A stretch of 29,761 bases of DNA, from the NCBI GenBank assembly GCA_023399035.1, contig JAEWQX010000164.1:1-29761 (forward strand), given 5' to 3'. The stretch is from Bacillota bacterium. Its GTDB lineage: Bacteria > Bacillota > Clostridia > Clostridiales > Clostridiaceae. A model generated the notes under the pieces. That model did not search any database and was not told the origin of the DNA. It saw nothing but the letters and a program-made list of their open reading frames with translations. This document shows, in pieces, positions 1 through 7,649 of this stretch. Position 1 is the first letter of the stretch; the number at the start of each line of letters is the position of its first letter. The position numbers were made by a program, and so were the translations under genes.

Positions 1-1
1 A

Positions 2-385
2 GGTCTTGTTATTGACAAAGGCGTTACATTTGCAGATTTAAAGGGTACTTTAGAATTATTTGCTAAGAAGATGTTTGGAGATAAGGTTCAGACTAAGATC
101 AGACCTCACCACTTCCCATTCACAGAACCATCAGCTGAAATGGATGCAAATTGCTTCGTATGTGGAGGAGAAGGATGCAGAGTATGTAAGAACAGCGGAT
201 GGATTGAAATATTAGGATGCGGTATGGTTCATCCTCAAGTTTTAAGAAACTGTGGAATAGATCCTGAAGTATACAGCGGATTCGCATTTGGTTTTGGTGT
301 AGACAGAATGGTTATGCTTAAGTATGGAATTGATGATATCAGATTATTATATGAAAGTGATATGAGATTCTTAAACCAATTTTAA
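2..385 (+). CDS. pheS: Phenylalanyl-tRNA synthetase alpha subunit, C-terminal part (5' end outside window)
   Basis: This is the C-terminal ~127 residues of the alpha (catalytic) subunit of the alpha2beta2 phenylalanyl-tRNA synthetase, which charges tRNA-Phe in the cytoplasm. The frame is open from base 2, so the start lies upstream of the window. Visible family marks are the class II motif 2 segment around FPFTEPSAE, the Cys-rich stretch CFVCGGEGCRVC, and the class II motif 3 region GFGVDRMVMLKYGIDDIR near the C-terminus. It ends with TAA. pheT follows on the same strand after 173 nt that hold a repeat/hairpin element, which is longer than usual for a pheST operon. Identification is very secure; only the missing N-terminus cannot be judged. 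Confidence 0.97.
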   Translation, partial: GLVIDKGVTFADLKGTLELFAKKMFGDKVQTKIRPHHFPFTEPSAEMDANCFVCGGEGCRVCKNSGWIEILGCGMVHPQVLRNCGIDPEVYSGFAFGFGVDRMVMLKYGIDDIRLLYESDMRFLNQF

Positions 386-388
386 TCA

Positions 389-445
389 GTTGAAAATTGA
401 AAGTTCATAGTTGAGAGTTAAGGATATAAAGCCTGACGGCTTTAT
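389..445. repeat. Degenerate heptad repeats followed by an 8-bp perfect hairpin, between pheS and pheT
   Basis: Positions 389-423 read as five contiguous degenerate 7-mers: GTTGAAA, ATTGAAA, GTTCATA, GTTGAGA, GTTAAGG. They are followed by a perfect hairpin at 426-445 (ATAAAGCC, loop TGAC, GGCTTTAT). The sequence after it (AACTTAACTTTTAAAG near 463-480) can pair loosely with the heptads, so the whole 389-480 block resembles a small palindromic intergenic element. There is no uridine run after the hairpin, so it is a poor intrinsic terminator. Role unknown. Confidence 0.6.
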
Positions 446-558
446 TGAATTATATGTTTGGATAACTTAACTTTTAAAGTTTATATTAGAATAAAAACTG
501 GTTTTAATTAGAGAATTAATATTGTAAAAGTGTCATTGACATGGAGGAGGAGAATAAT

Positions 559-2937
559 ATGAAAGTACCATTTAACTGGTTACAAGATTATGTTGATATA
601 AATGTAAGTCCTAAAGAATTAGGAGATAAATTAACTTTAACTGGATCACAGCTTGAAGAATTAATAATACAAGGTGATTCAATAGATAAGGTAGTAACAG
701 GAAAGATAACTCAAATAGTTAAACATCCAGATGCTGAAAAACTTAGCATATGCCAAGTTGATATTGGAACTGAAAGCATTCAAATAGTTACAGCAGCAAA
801 CAATATGAAAGAACAAGATATTGTTCCAGTTGCTCTTCATGGTTCAACATTAGCTGATGGAACTAAGATCAAAAAAGGTAAATTAAGAGGAGAAGTATCA
901 AATGGTATGTTCTGTTCTGAAGAAGAACTTGGAATTGCTGGAGATGAACCAGTTCATGGATTAATGATATTACCTGAAAATACACCATTAGGTGCTGATA
1001 TTAAAGATGTACTAAAGTTAAATAAAGCTATATTAGACTTTGAAATAACTTCAAACAGACCAGACTGTTTAAGCATTGTTGGTATGGCAAGAGAAACTGC
1101 TGCAGCACTTAGAACATCTTACAAGATGCCAAATTTAGAATACAAAGCAGCAGGAAGCGGAAACATAAATGATGAATTAAAAGTAGAAGTTAAAGATGAC
1201 TTATGCTTAAGATATATGGCTAGAAAAGTTAAAAATGTAAAGGTTCAGCCATCACCAGGATGGATGCAGGAAAGACTTCTTGAAGCAGGTATAAGACCAA
1301 TAGACAACATAGTTGATATAACAAACTTTGTTATGCTTGAATTAGGTCAGCCAATGCATGCTTATGATGCAAGAGAAATTTCTACTAATAAGATAGTAGT
1401 TGAAAGAGCTGAATCAGGTGAAAAATTCACTACTTTAGATGAAACTGAAAGAGTGTTAGATGACTCTATGCTTTGCATTAAAGACAGCGATACAATAGTA
1501 GGCCTTGCAGGAATAATGGGTGGATTAAACTCAGAAATAAAAGAAGATACAACTGAAGTTATATTTGAATCTGCAAACTTTGATGGAACTAATATAAGGG
1601 TAAACTCTAAAAAGTTAAACTTAAGAAGTGAAGCTTCAAGCAGATTTGAAAAAGATATAGATCCAAACTTAGCACAGCTTGCCCTTGACAGAGCATGCGC
1701 ATTAATATGTGAATTAGGTGCTGGTGAAGTAGTAGATGGTACTATTGATATATACAACAAGAAGAAAGAAGCAGGAAAGGTTGTTGTTGATTCAAATTGG
1801 ATCAATACATTCTTAGGAACAGATCTTTCTAAAGAAGAAATGAAGAGATGTTTAGACAGCGTTGATTTATTTACAGAAATAGATGGAGATAACTTAGTTG
1901 TAACAGCTTCAACTTTCAGAGTTGATATAGCAATAAGAGAAGATATTGCAGAAGAAGTTGCAAGAATTCATGGATATGATGTTATACCTGCTACAATATT
2001 CTCAGTTTCTACAGGAAGAGAACCAAAATACAGAAAGAGAATATTAGATGACAAGGTAGTTATGATTGCTACTGGAAGCGGATTAAATCAATCAATCAGC
2101 TACTCATTCGTATCTCCAAAGGTATTCGATAAAATATGTTTACCAGAAGATAGCGAATTAAGAAACGTAGTTAAGATAAAGAATCCATTAGGTGAAGATT
2201 ACAGTGTTATGAGAACTTCAACTTTACCTTCAATGATGGAATGTTTAGGAAGAAACTACTCAAGAAATAACTCTTATGCAAGATTATTTGAAATGGGTAA
2301 AGTTTACATCAAGAATGAAGATGAAAATAAGATTCCAACTGAAAGAAATATATTAACTATTGGTATGTATGGAGACTGTGATTATTTAGATCTTAAGGGT
2401 GCAGTTGAAAATATAGTTGAAGGTCTTGGAATAAAGAATGCAAAATATGAGAGAGAAAGCGAAAACGTAAGCTACCACCCAGGTAAGACTGCTAAGCTTG
2501 TTATAGGCAGAAACGTAGTTGGTACTTTAGGTGAAGTTCACTTAGATGTTACTGAAAATTATGGAATAGATGAATCATGCTATGTTGCTGAAATAAACTT
2601 AGATGCATTATATGAAAGTGCAGATATGGATAGAAAGTATAAAGCACTTCCAAAATTCCCAGCAGTAACAAGAGATATAGCTTTATTAGTTGAAGACAGC
2701 GTATTAGTTCAGGAAATTGAAGATACTATAAGAAAAGCTGGCGGAAACTTAGTAGAAAAGGTTGAATTATTCGATATCTACAAAGGTAAGCAGATTCCAG
2801 AAGGCAAGAAGAGCATAGCTTATGCAATTGCTTATAGAGATGAAAATAAGACATTACAGGATAAAGATGTAAACAAAGTACATGACAAGATTTTAAGATC
2901 TTTAGAATATAAACTTGGAGCTACTTTAAGAGATTAA
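559..2937 (+). CDS. pheT: Phenylalanyl-tRNA synthetase beta subunit
   Basis: Beta subunit (792 aa) of phenylalanyl-tRNA synthetase. It binds tRNA-Phe and carries the editing site that hydrolyses mis-charged Tyr-tRNA-Phe. Domains in order (approximate residues): N-terminal EMAP-like tRNA-binding fold 40-155 (GKITQIVKHPDAEKLSICQV); B3/B4 editing domain ~205-380; B5 ~405-475; core resembling the alpha-subunit catalytic fold ~485-680; C-terminal ferredoxin-like anticodon-binding domain ~695-791 (KFPAVTRDIALLVED). Full length for the family. An ATG lies 18 nt upstream at 541, but AGGAGG (545-550) falls inside that extension and sits 8 nt before ATG 559, so 559 is the start. A 15-bp-stem terminator follows. 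Confidence 0.97.
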   Translation: MKVPFNWLQDYVDINVSPKELGDKLTLTGSQLEELIIQGDSIDKVVTGKITQIVKHPDAEKLSICQVDIGTESIQIVTAANNMKEQDIVPVALHGSTLADGTKIKKGKLRGEVSNGMFCSEEELGIAGDEPVHGLMILPENTPLGADIKDVLKLNKAILDFEITSNRPDCLSIVGMARETAAALRTSYKMPNLEYKAAGSGNINDELKVEVKDDLCLRYMARKVKNVKVQPSPGWMQERLLEAGIRPIDNIVDITNFVMLELGQPMHAYDAREISTNKIVVERAESGEKFTTLDETERVLDDSMLCIKDSDTIVGLAGIMGGLNSEIKEDTTEVIFESANFDGTNIRVNSKKLNLRSEASSRFEKDIDPNLAQLALDRACALICELGAGEVVDGTIDIYNKKKEAGKVVVDSNWINTFLGTDLSKEEMKRCLDSVDLFTEIDGDNLVVTASTFRVDIAIREDIAEEVARIHGYDVIPATIFSVSTGREPKYRKRILDDKVVMIATGSGLNQSISYSFVSPKVFDKICLPEDSELRNVVKIKNPLGEDYSVMRTSTLPSMMECLGRNYSRNNSYARLFEMGKVYIKNEDENKIPTERNILTIGMYGDCDYLDLKGAVENIVEGLGIKNAKYERESENVSYHPGKTAKLVIGRNVVGTLGEVHLDVTENYGIDESCYVAEINLDALYESADMDRKYKALPKFPAVTRDIALLVEDSVLVQEIEDTIRKAGGNLVEKVELFDIYKGKQIPEGKKSIAYAIAYRDENKTLQDKDVNKVHDKILRSLEYKLGATLRD

Positions 2938-2951
2938 TTTAAAATTTAAAG

Positions 2952-2988
2952 AAATCCACTATTGTAATAAGTACAATAGTGGATTTTT
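2952..2988 (+). terminator. Intrinsic terminator after pheT
   Basis: Perfect 15-bp stem (AAATCCACTATTGTA at 2952-2966, loop ATAAG, complementary arm at 2972-2986) followed by T residues. It closes the pheST unit. Its reverse reading also gives a T-rich tail, so it may also end the convergent small gene at 2996-3097. Confidence 0.93.
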
Positions 2989-2995
2989 AGCATGA

Positions 2996-3097
2996 TTATT
3001 TTCTTTTTTTTAACTTTCCAGTTGCAGCTGCATATATTATGTAAATTATAAATATTACACAAATAGCCATTGAACCATATGTAATTAATTCATACAT
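2996..3097 (-). CDS. Small single-pass membrane protein (33 aa), unrecognised
   Basis: Minus-strand ORF of 33 codons with a strong ribosome site: AGGGGG at 3110-3105, 7 nt before ATG at 3097. The product starts MYELITYGSM, continues as one hydrophobic segment (AICVIFIIYIIYAAA, residues 11-25), and ends in a basic tail (GKLKKRK). This is the layout of a one-helix membrane peptide with a cytoplasmic positive C-terminus. It converges on the pheT terminator, only 7 nt from it. Upstream on its own strand lies ACATACTATAT (3124-3114), a box shared with another small minus-strand gene near 23147. I do not recognise the family. Support is the ribosome site, the membrane-helix composition and the position; it is short, so a chance ORF is possible. 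Confidence 0.6.
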   Translation of the reverse strand: MYELITYGSMAICVIFIIYIIYAAATGKLKKRK

Positions 3098-3116
3098 TAT
3101 TTTTCCCCCTCAGATA

Positions 3117-3145
3117 TAGTATGTAATACATGATTAATTTTGGCA
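3117..3145 (-). promoter_or_regulatory. Possible sporulation-type (sigma-G-like) promoter for the 33-aa gene
   Basis: On the minus strand CATACTA (3123-3117) matches the Bacillus sigma-G -10 consensus. A weak -35 candidate TGCCAA (3145-3140) lies 16 bp upstream. The implied leader would be very short, with the AGGGGG ribosome site almost at the 5' end. Low certainty. Confidence 0.25.
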
Positions 3146-3215
3146 TATAATTAAATTAATGTAAAATAATATAATATACGAGGGAGTATAAAGAATAATG
3201 TATTCTGTGTGATAT

Positions 3216-3244
3216 TTGTATTTGAATAATAAAGTGAGTATAAT
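3216..3244 (+). promoter_or_regulatory. Vegetative-type promoter for the 98-aa gene at 3281
   Basis: TTGTAT (3216-3221), 17-bp spacer, then TATAAT (3239-3244), 37 nt before the start codon. Good sigma-A-like match. Confidence 0.55.
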
Positions 3245-3280
3245 AATAATATAAATTAATATATGGAAGGGATGAAAACT

Positions 3281-3577
3281 ATGAAGGTTGAATTTTGCCT
3301 ATTAGATAGTGGAGATGTTGTATTTACAAAAGATTCTAAGGATTTAACTGATGTCTTAAATGTCATCACTAAAGTTGGGACTGAAATACACCTGTTGTTC
3401 AGCAAAGATGATTTCATCCATGGATATGTTCAAAATATTATGTATATGGTTGATGCAGAAAACAGTAGTGAAAGCCTCAGGGTTTATTTTTCAAATGACT
3501 ATTCTAAATCAAAGCATCATCCAAGACTATCACCAGAGCATTTAGAAACAGCAAAGATAAGTGATAAAAATCAATAA
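3281..3577 (+). CDS. Conserved-looking hypothetical protein (98 aa)
   Basis: Soluble 98-aa protein of unknown function starting MKVEFCLLDSGDVVFTKD. No signal peptide or membrane segment; predicted alternating strands (VEFCLL, DVVFT, EIHLLF, GYVQNIMYMV, LRVYF) suggest a small beta-rich domain, with a polar C-terminal tail. Three in-frame ATG codons occur at 3263, 3272 and 3281. GGAAGG (3265-3270) overlaps the first, nearly touches the second and lies 10 nt before the third, so 3281 is chosen. It has its own sigma-A-like promoter (3216-3244) and a hairpin terminator (3590-3626), so it is probably monocistronic. No function is assigned. Confidence 0.82.
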   Translation: MKVEFCLLDSGDVVFTKDSKDLTDVLNVITKVGTEIHLLFSKDDFIHGYVQNIMYMVDAENSSESLRVYFSNDYSKSKHHPRLSPEHLETAKISDKNQ

Positions 3578-3589
3578 TGAGTTACATGA

Positions 3590-3626
3590 AGTGAGTATAG
3601 AGTACAATTTATACTCACTGTTTTAT
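3590..3626 (+). terminator. Intrinsic terminator after the 98-aa gene
   Basis: AGTGAGTATA (3590-3599), 10-nt loop, TATACTCACT (3610-3619), then GTTTTATT. Confidence 0.8.
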
Positions 3627-3654
3627 TGAGGCAGAATATCTACATAAATATATT
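3626..3654 (+). promoter_or_regulatory. Candidate promoter for the polysaccharide deacetylase gene
   Basis: TTGAGG (3626-3631), 17-bp spacer, TATATT (3649-3654). It lies directly after the previous terminator. The predicted start point falls at the ribosome site near 3661, giving a very short leader, so the call is tentative. Confidence 0.35.
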
Positions 3655-3671
3655 TTATTTAGGAGAAAGCA

Positions 3672-4646
3672 ATGAGAACAAAGAAAAAATCTAATAAAAG
3701 AATTATAAGAAAGGAGCTGAAAAGAATGAGGAGAAGGAAAAAAATCCTGGAAATGTTTATTGTAATTATAATTGCAGGAGCAGGCATAATGATTTATGGA
3801 AACAGCCAGAAAAATTCTGTACCGGTTAGTGATGAACATTATGAGCATTACACCTATGATGACTTTGAAGATGAAACATTTGAGGATAAGGTAAATAAGG
3901 AAGATTTACAGAGTGTTCAGGTTGAAAATATAAATAATACCGACAAGTTCGAAAATGTTGATATAACAAATGATAATAAAGGTGTACCAGTACTATGTTA
4001 TCATTCTGTTGGATATGATGAATCTGGGACGAGTCCGTTGATAATTTCACCAGAAAAGTTCAGGGAGCATATGAAAGGTCTAAAGGAAAATGGATATACA
4101 ACACTTACAATGGCAGATTTATTAAAATATCTTATTAATAATAAGCCTATTCCAGTAAAGAGTGTTGTCATAACATTTGATGATGGATATAAGGATAACT
4201 ATATAAATGCATTCCCAATTTTAAAGGAATTTGGAATGACAGCTACAATTTTTGTAGTATCAGATTTGATAAATGGTGAGACTAGTATGACAGATAGTGA
4301 GATTAAAGAAATGAGTGATTATGGTATTGATATAGAATCACATACAGTTTCACATAATAGGCTGAGTGAAATGTCATATAGTGATCAGCTTTATGAATTA
4401 TCTCAGTCAAAATTGGAAATTGAAAAGATAACGGGAAAGCATGTTATTGCAGCTGCATATCCGGAGGGAAAATACAATGATGACACAAAGACTGCAGTCA
4501 GGGAAGCAGGATATGAAATGGGGTTTACAATAGAGCATGGCTATGCAGATAGAAATGATGATTTATGCATGTTAAACAGAGTATGCATAGACTATACATT
4601 CAGCTGGAGTAACGTAAATTATATTTTAAATAATATTGAAAAATAA
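3672..4646 (+). CDS. Membrane-anchored polysaccharide deacetylase (NodB homology domain)
   Basis: 324-aa extracytoplasmic carbohydrate esterase family 4 protein, expected to remove acetyl groups from a cell-wall or surface polysaccharide. A very basic N-terminus (residues 1-26) precedes one membrane segment (27-43), so it is a signal anchor with the enzyme outside. An acidic linker (54-100) leads to the NodB domain: VPVLCYHSV (105-113), metal-binding motif TFDDG (168-172) and the SHTVSH motif (223-228) supplying the two histidines. The third motif is altered: AYPEGKYN at 262-269 where many members have RPPxG, though AYPxG variants are common in clostridial members. AGGAG lies 6 nt before the ATG. 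Substrate (peptidoglycan GlcNAc/MurNAc or another glycan) cannot be told from sequence. It sits alone between terminators. Confidence 0.93.
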   Translation: MRTKKKSNKRIIRKELKRMRRRKKILEMFIVIIIAGAGIMIYGNSQKNSVPVSDEHYEHYTYDDFEDETFEDKVNKEDLQSVQVENINNTDKFENVDITNDNKGVPVLCYHSVGYDESGTSPLIISPEKFREHMKGLKENGYTTLTMADLLKYLINNKPIPVKSVVITFDDGYKDNYINAFPILKEFGMTATIFVVSDLINGETSMTDSEIKEMSDYGIDIESHTVSHNRLSEMSYSDQLYELSQSKLEIEKITGKHVIAAAYPEGKYNDDTKTAVREAGYEMGFTIEHGYADRNDDLCMLNRVCIDYTFSWSNVNYILNNIEK

Positions 4647-4661
4647 TAAAAATACAAAGAT

Positions 4662-4708
4662 AAACTGTATTGAAATTCAGGTATGGAAGAGTTCAATACA
4701 GTTTTTTT
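4662..4708 (+). terminator. Intrinsic terminator (bidirectional) after the deacetylase gene
   Basis: AAACTGTATTGAA (4662-4674), 17-nt loop, TTCAATACAGTTT (4692-4704), then T7. The reverse strand also reads into a T run, so it can end the convergent gene at 4721-5146. Confidence 0.9.
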
Positions 4709-4720
4709 CTCTGCATAAAT

Positions 4721-5146
4721 TTATCTGCAGTTATTTTTAATTTCCTCTTGAATATTGAATAAATCCCTTTCACTTTGAACAACCTTATGAGTAAGAAATT
4801 TTAAATCCTGCGATATTACTGTAAGCTTAGAAGATGAGTTATTATTTATATTTCTAATTGTTTCAGAGCTGTCAGAAATGAGATCTTTTATTGAATCTAT
4901 TTTTTCAGTTATATCAGAAGCATTTTCATTAGAAGAATTAATGCATGAGGGAGAGGCGATTTTACATAATTCATCAAGGGATTTATCTATTTTTTCAATA
5001 ATTAAATGGTTCTTTTCAATTTTTTTGTTAAGGGTAGATATTGCTGATTTCATGGAATTGATTTCAAAGTGCATTCCATCAAATTTGCTGCACATTTCAG
5101 CTGACAATTTATTAAGCAGTTCTAATATTTCACTTTCTGATTCCAA
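4721..5146 (-). CDS. Coiled-coil protein with TTG start (141 aa), unrecognised
   Basis: 141-aa acidic, helical protein with no membrane segment. Heptad-like patterns run through most of it (residues ~5-60 and ~80-138), interrupted around PSCINSSNENAS (67-78), so it is probably a two-part coiled coil. The start is TTG at 5146, supported by a strong GGAGGG-type site (5160-5155) about 8 nt upstream; no ATG serves. It converges with the deacetylase gene and shares its terminator, and is divergent from the ABC exporter genes at 5400. No family is recognised. The segment FEINSMKSAISTLNKKIEKN resembles clostridial proteins of unknown function with similar coiled coils, but I cannot name one. Confidence 0.75.
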   Translation of the reverse strand: MESESEILELLNKLSAEMCSKFDGMHFEINSMKSAISTLNKKIEKNHLIIEKIDKSLDELCKIASPSCINSSNENASDITEKIDSIKDLISDSSETIRNINNNSSSKLTVISQDLKFLTHKVVQSERDLFNIQEEIKNNCR

Positions 5147-5399
5147 AATACCACCCTCCCGTATGACAATTTGTTTTGCAGTTATACTTCATAGATTCTT
5201 ATGCTTTAATTTGTACAGTTTAATTTGTGTAGATTGTAAAAAAGTTATTCAGATAAGCTTTTAGATATATTTACTATAAAGGCAGTAATTTGAATATAAA
5301 CCAATAAAATATTGAATTGACTTATGTGTTTAATGAAAAACTAAAAATATTGATTAATATAATTACAAATATGCTTTAGCAAGAAAGGATGAAATCATA

Positions 5400-7649
5400 G
5401 TGGCTACAATAATTAAATATTTAAGAAAATTCACTGGCGTGATTTTAGTAATTATAGCACTGCTTATTATACAAGCATTGAGTGATTTATCTCTTCCAAA
5501 ATATACTTCCGATATTGTAGATATTGGTATTCAGCAGGGAGGGATTAAAGAAATTGCCCCAAAGGTTATAAGGAAAAGTGAATTAAATAAGTTGATGCTT
5601 TTTATGAATGAAGATGACAGGGATTATATAAATGATAATTACATACTTCTCACAAAAGATAATCTGCCACAAGTAGAATATGAGCAGTATTCAGGTAAGT
5701 ATCCAGAATTAAAAAACGTTCCGTTATACAAACAGAATGAAGCTGATAAAGAAATAGAAAAGAAGCTGGATGATATTTTTGTAAAGCCCATAACAATTAT
5801 TGAAAATCTTGAAAACAATAAAGAAATGGCTGATGCCTTTCAAAATAACATTTTAGGGGCTATGCCTGAAGGCATGGTAGGTGACGGAACAGATTTATTT
5901 CAGCTTTTAGGGATGCTTCCAGAAGAACAGCGCAATAAGATAGTAAGCGGAATAAATGATAATTTGTCAGAGGTTCCAGAAATGCTTTTATCTCAAGCTG
6001 GCATATCATATGTTAAAAATGAATACAAAGCTATAGGCATAGATACAGATAAGGAACAGATTAATTATATATTTTCAGCAGGAGTGAAGATGATAGGAGT
6101 TACACTTGTTGGTGGAATATCAATAGTACTTGTTTCCTTTTTTGCATCAAGAGTTGCAGCAGGTCTTGCCAAGATATTAAGGAAAGATATTTTTAAAAAG
6201 GTTATAAGCTTTTCTAACAATGAATTCGATAAATTTTCAACTGCATCATTAATTACAAGAACTACTAATGATATTGTTCAGATTCAGACATTTGTTGTTA
6301 TGATGCTTAGAATGATCTTTTATGCACCTATACTTGGCATTGGAGGAATAATAAAAGTACTTGGAACAAACAGGTCCATGACATGGATAATAGCTCTTGC
6401 AGTAGGGACAATATTTATTGTAATAAGTATATTATTTGGATTGGCAATGCCAAGGTTTAAAAGGATACAGACATTAATAGATAAAGTAAACCAGATTGCA
6501 AGAGAAATACTTACAGGACTTCCTGTAATAAGAGCATTTACTACTGAAAAGTATGAAGAAGATAGATTTGATAATGCAAATAAAGACCTTACAAGGGCAA
6601 ATCTTTTTGTAAGCAGAATCATGACAACCATGATGCCTGCAATGATGTTCATAATGAATGCAGTTTCAATACTTATTGTATGGATCGGTGCAGATCAGAT
6701 CAATGATGGGAAAATGCAGGTTGGTGATCTTATGGCATTCATACAGTATACAATGCAAATAGTAATGTCATTTTTAATGATTTCGATGGTCTCAATGATA
6801 CTTCCAAGAGCGCTTGTTTCTGCAAGGCGTATTGAAGAAGTCTTAACAACAGAACTTGCAATAAATGATCCAAGTTCATCTCAAAATATAAATGTAAGTA
6901 AAAAGGGATATGTGGAATATCAAAATGTTTATTTCAAGTATCCAGATGGTGAAGAAGTATTAAGTGATATATCATTTACTGCAAAACCAGGAAAAGTTAC
7001 AGCAATAATAGGAAGCACAGGAAGCGGTAAATCCACACTTGTTAACTTACTTCCAAGATTTTTCGATGTTACATCTGGAAAAATACTTGTTGATGGCGTG
7101 GATATAAGAAATATGAAGCAGCATGATTTAAGAGAAAAGATAGGATTTGTACCTCAAAAAGGAGTACTTTTTTCAGGAACAATAAAATCAAATATCAAAT
7201 ATGGAAAGAAAGATGCAAAAGACAGTGAAATGAGGAAGGCAGCAAGGATAGCCCAGGCAACACATTTTATTGAAAGCAAAAGTGAAGCTTATGATACAGA
7301 AATATCTCAAGGAGGTACAAATGTATCAGGAGGACAGAAGCAGAGGATATCAATAGCAAGGGCAGTTATAAAAGAACCTGAAATTCTCGTTTTTGATGAC
7401 AGTTTTTCAGCTCTTGATTATAAGACTGATATTGCTGTAAGGAGGGCACTCAGGGAAGAAACTAAAAATACTACAAAGATACTTGTAGCACAGAGAATAA
7501 GCACTGTCTTAGATGCTTATGAAATACTTGTTTTAGATAAAGGCAAAATTGTAGGACGTGGAACTCATAAGGAACTTATGAAAAATTGTGATACATACAG
7601 ACAAATTGCATTATCGCAGCTTTCAAAGGAGGAACTTGCAGATGAGTAA
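5400..7649 (+). CDS. Heterodimeric ABC exporter, subunit with degenerate ATP site and large extracytoplasmic insertion
   Basis: 749-aa half-transporter (membrane domain plus ATPase) that pairs with the next gene. An unusually long stretch (~residues 36-222) between the first membrane segment (13-30) and the second (227-248) should lie outside the cell; typical half-transporters have a short loop there. The ATPase domain shows Walker A GSTGSGKST (538-546), Q-loop FVPQ (583-586), consensus signature VSGGQ (642-646) and Walker B ILVFDD (662-667). The catalytic Glu is Asp here (667), and the H-loop His is Gln (AQRIST, Q698), so its own Walker/H-loop site is degenerate. Start is GTG at 5400 with AAAGGA upstream. 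The reading frame overlaps the partner by 8 nt. Likely exports drugs, lipids or peptides; substrate unknown. Confidence 0.93.
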   Translation: MATIIKYLRKFTGVILVIIALLIIQALSDLSLPKYTSDIVDIGIQQGGIKEIAPKVIRKSELNKLMLFMNEDDRDYINDNYILLTKDNLPQVEYEQYSGKYPELKNVPLYKQNEADKEIEKKLDDIFVKPITIIENLENNKEMADAFQNNILGAMPEGMVGDGTDLFQLLGMLPEEQRNKIVSGINDNLSEVPEMLLSQAGISYVKNEYKAIGIDTDKEQINYIFSAGVKMIGVTLVGGISIVLVSFFASRVAAGLAKILRKDIFKKVISFSNNEFDKFSTASLITRTTNDIVQIQTFVVMMLRMIFYAPILGIGGIIKVLGTNRSMTWIIALAVGTIFIVISILFGLAMPRFKRIQTLIDKVNQIAREILTGLPVIRAFTTEKYEEDRFDNANKDLTRANLFVSRIMTTMMPAMMFIMNAVSILIVWIGADQINDGKMQVGDLMAFIQYTMQIVMSFLMISMVSMILPRALVSARRIEEVLTTELAINDPSSSQNINVSKKGYVEYQNVYFKYPDGEEVLSDISFTAKPGKVTAIIGSTGSGKSTLVNLLPRFFDVTSGKILVDGVDIRNMKQHDLREKIGFVPQKGVLFSGTIKSNIKYGKKDAKDSEMRKAARIAQATHFIESKSEAYDTEISQGGTNVSGGQKQRISIARAVIKEPEILVFDDSFSALDYKTDIAVRRALREETKNTTKILVAQRISTVLDAYEILVLDKGKIVGRGTHKELMKNCDTYRQIALSQLSKEELADE

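Noticed and set aside
1362..1805. Long minus-strand frame inside pheT
   Set aside because: Antisense shadow of a strongly coding gene; no ribosome site or recognisable protein.
4878..5264. Plus-strand 128-codon frame opposite the coiled-coil gene
   Set aside because: It is a shadow of the minus-strand gene, which has the ribosome site and a plausible protein pattern; this frame has neither.
5317..5348. TTGACT (5317-5322) as promoter for the ABC exporter
   Set aside because: No good -10 at standard spacing; only TAAAAA-like sequence follows.
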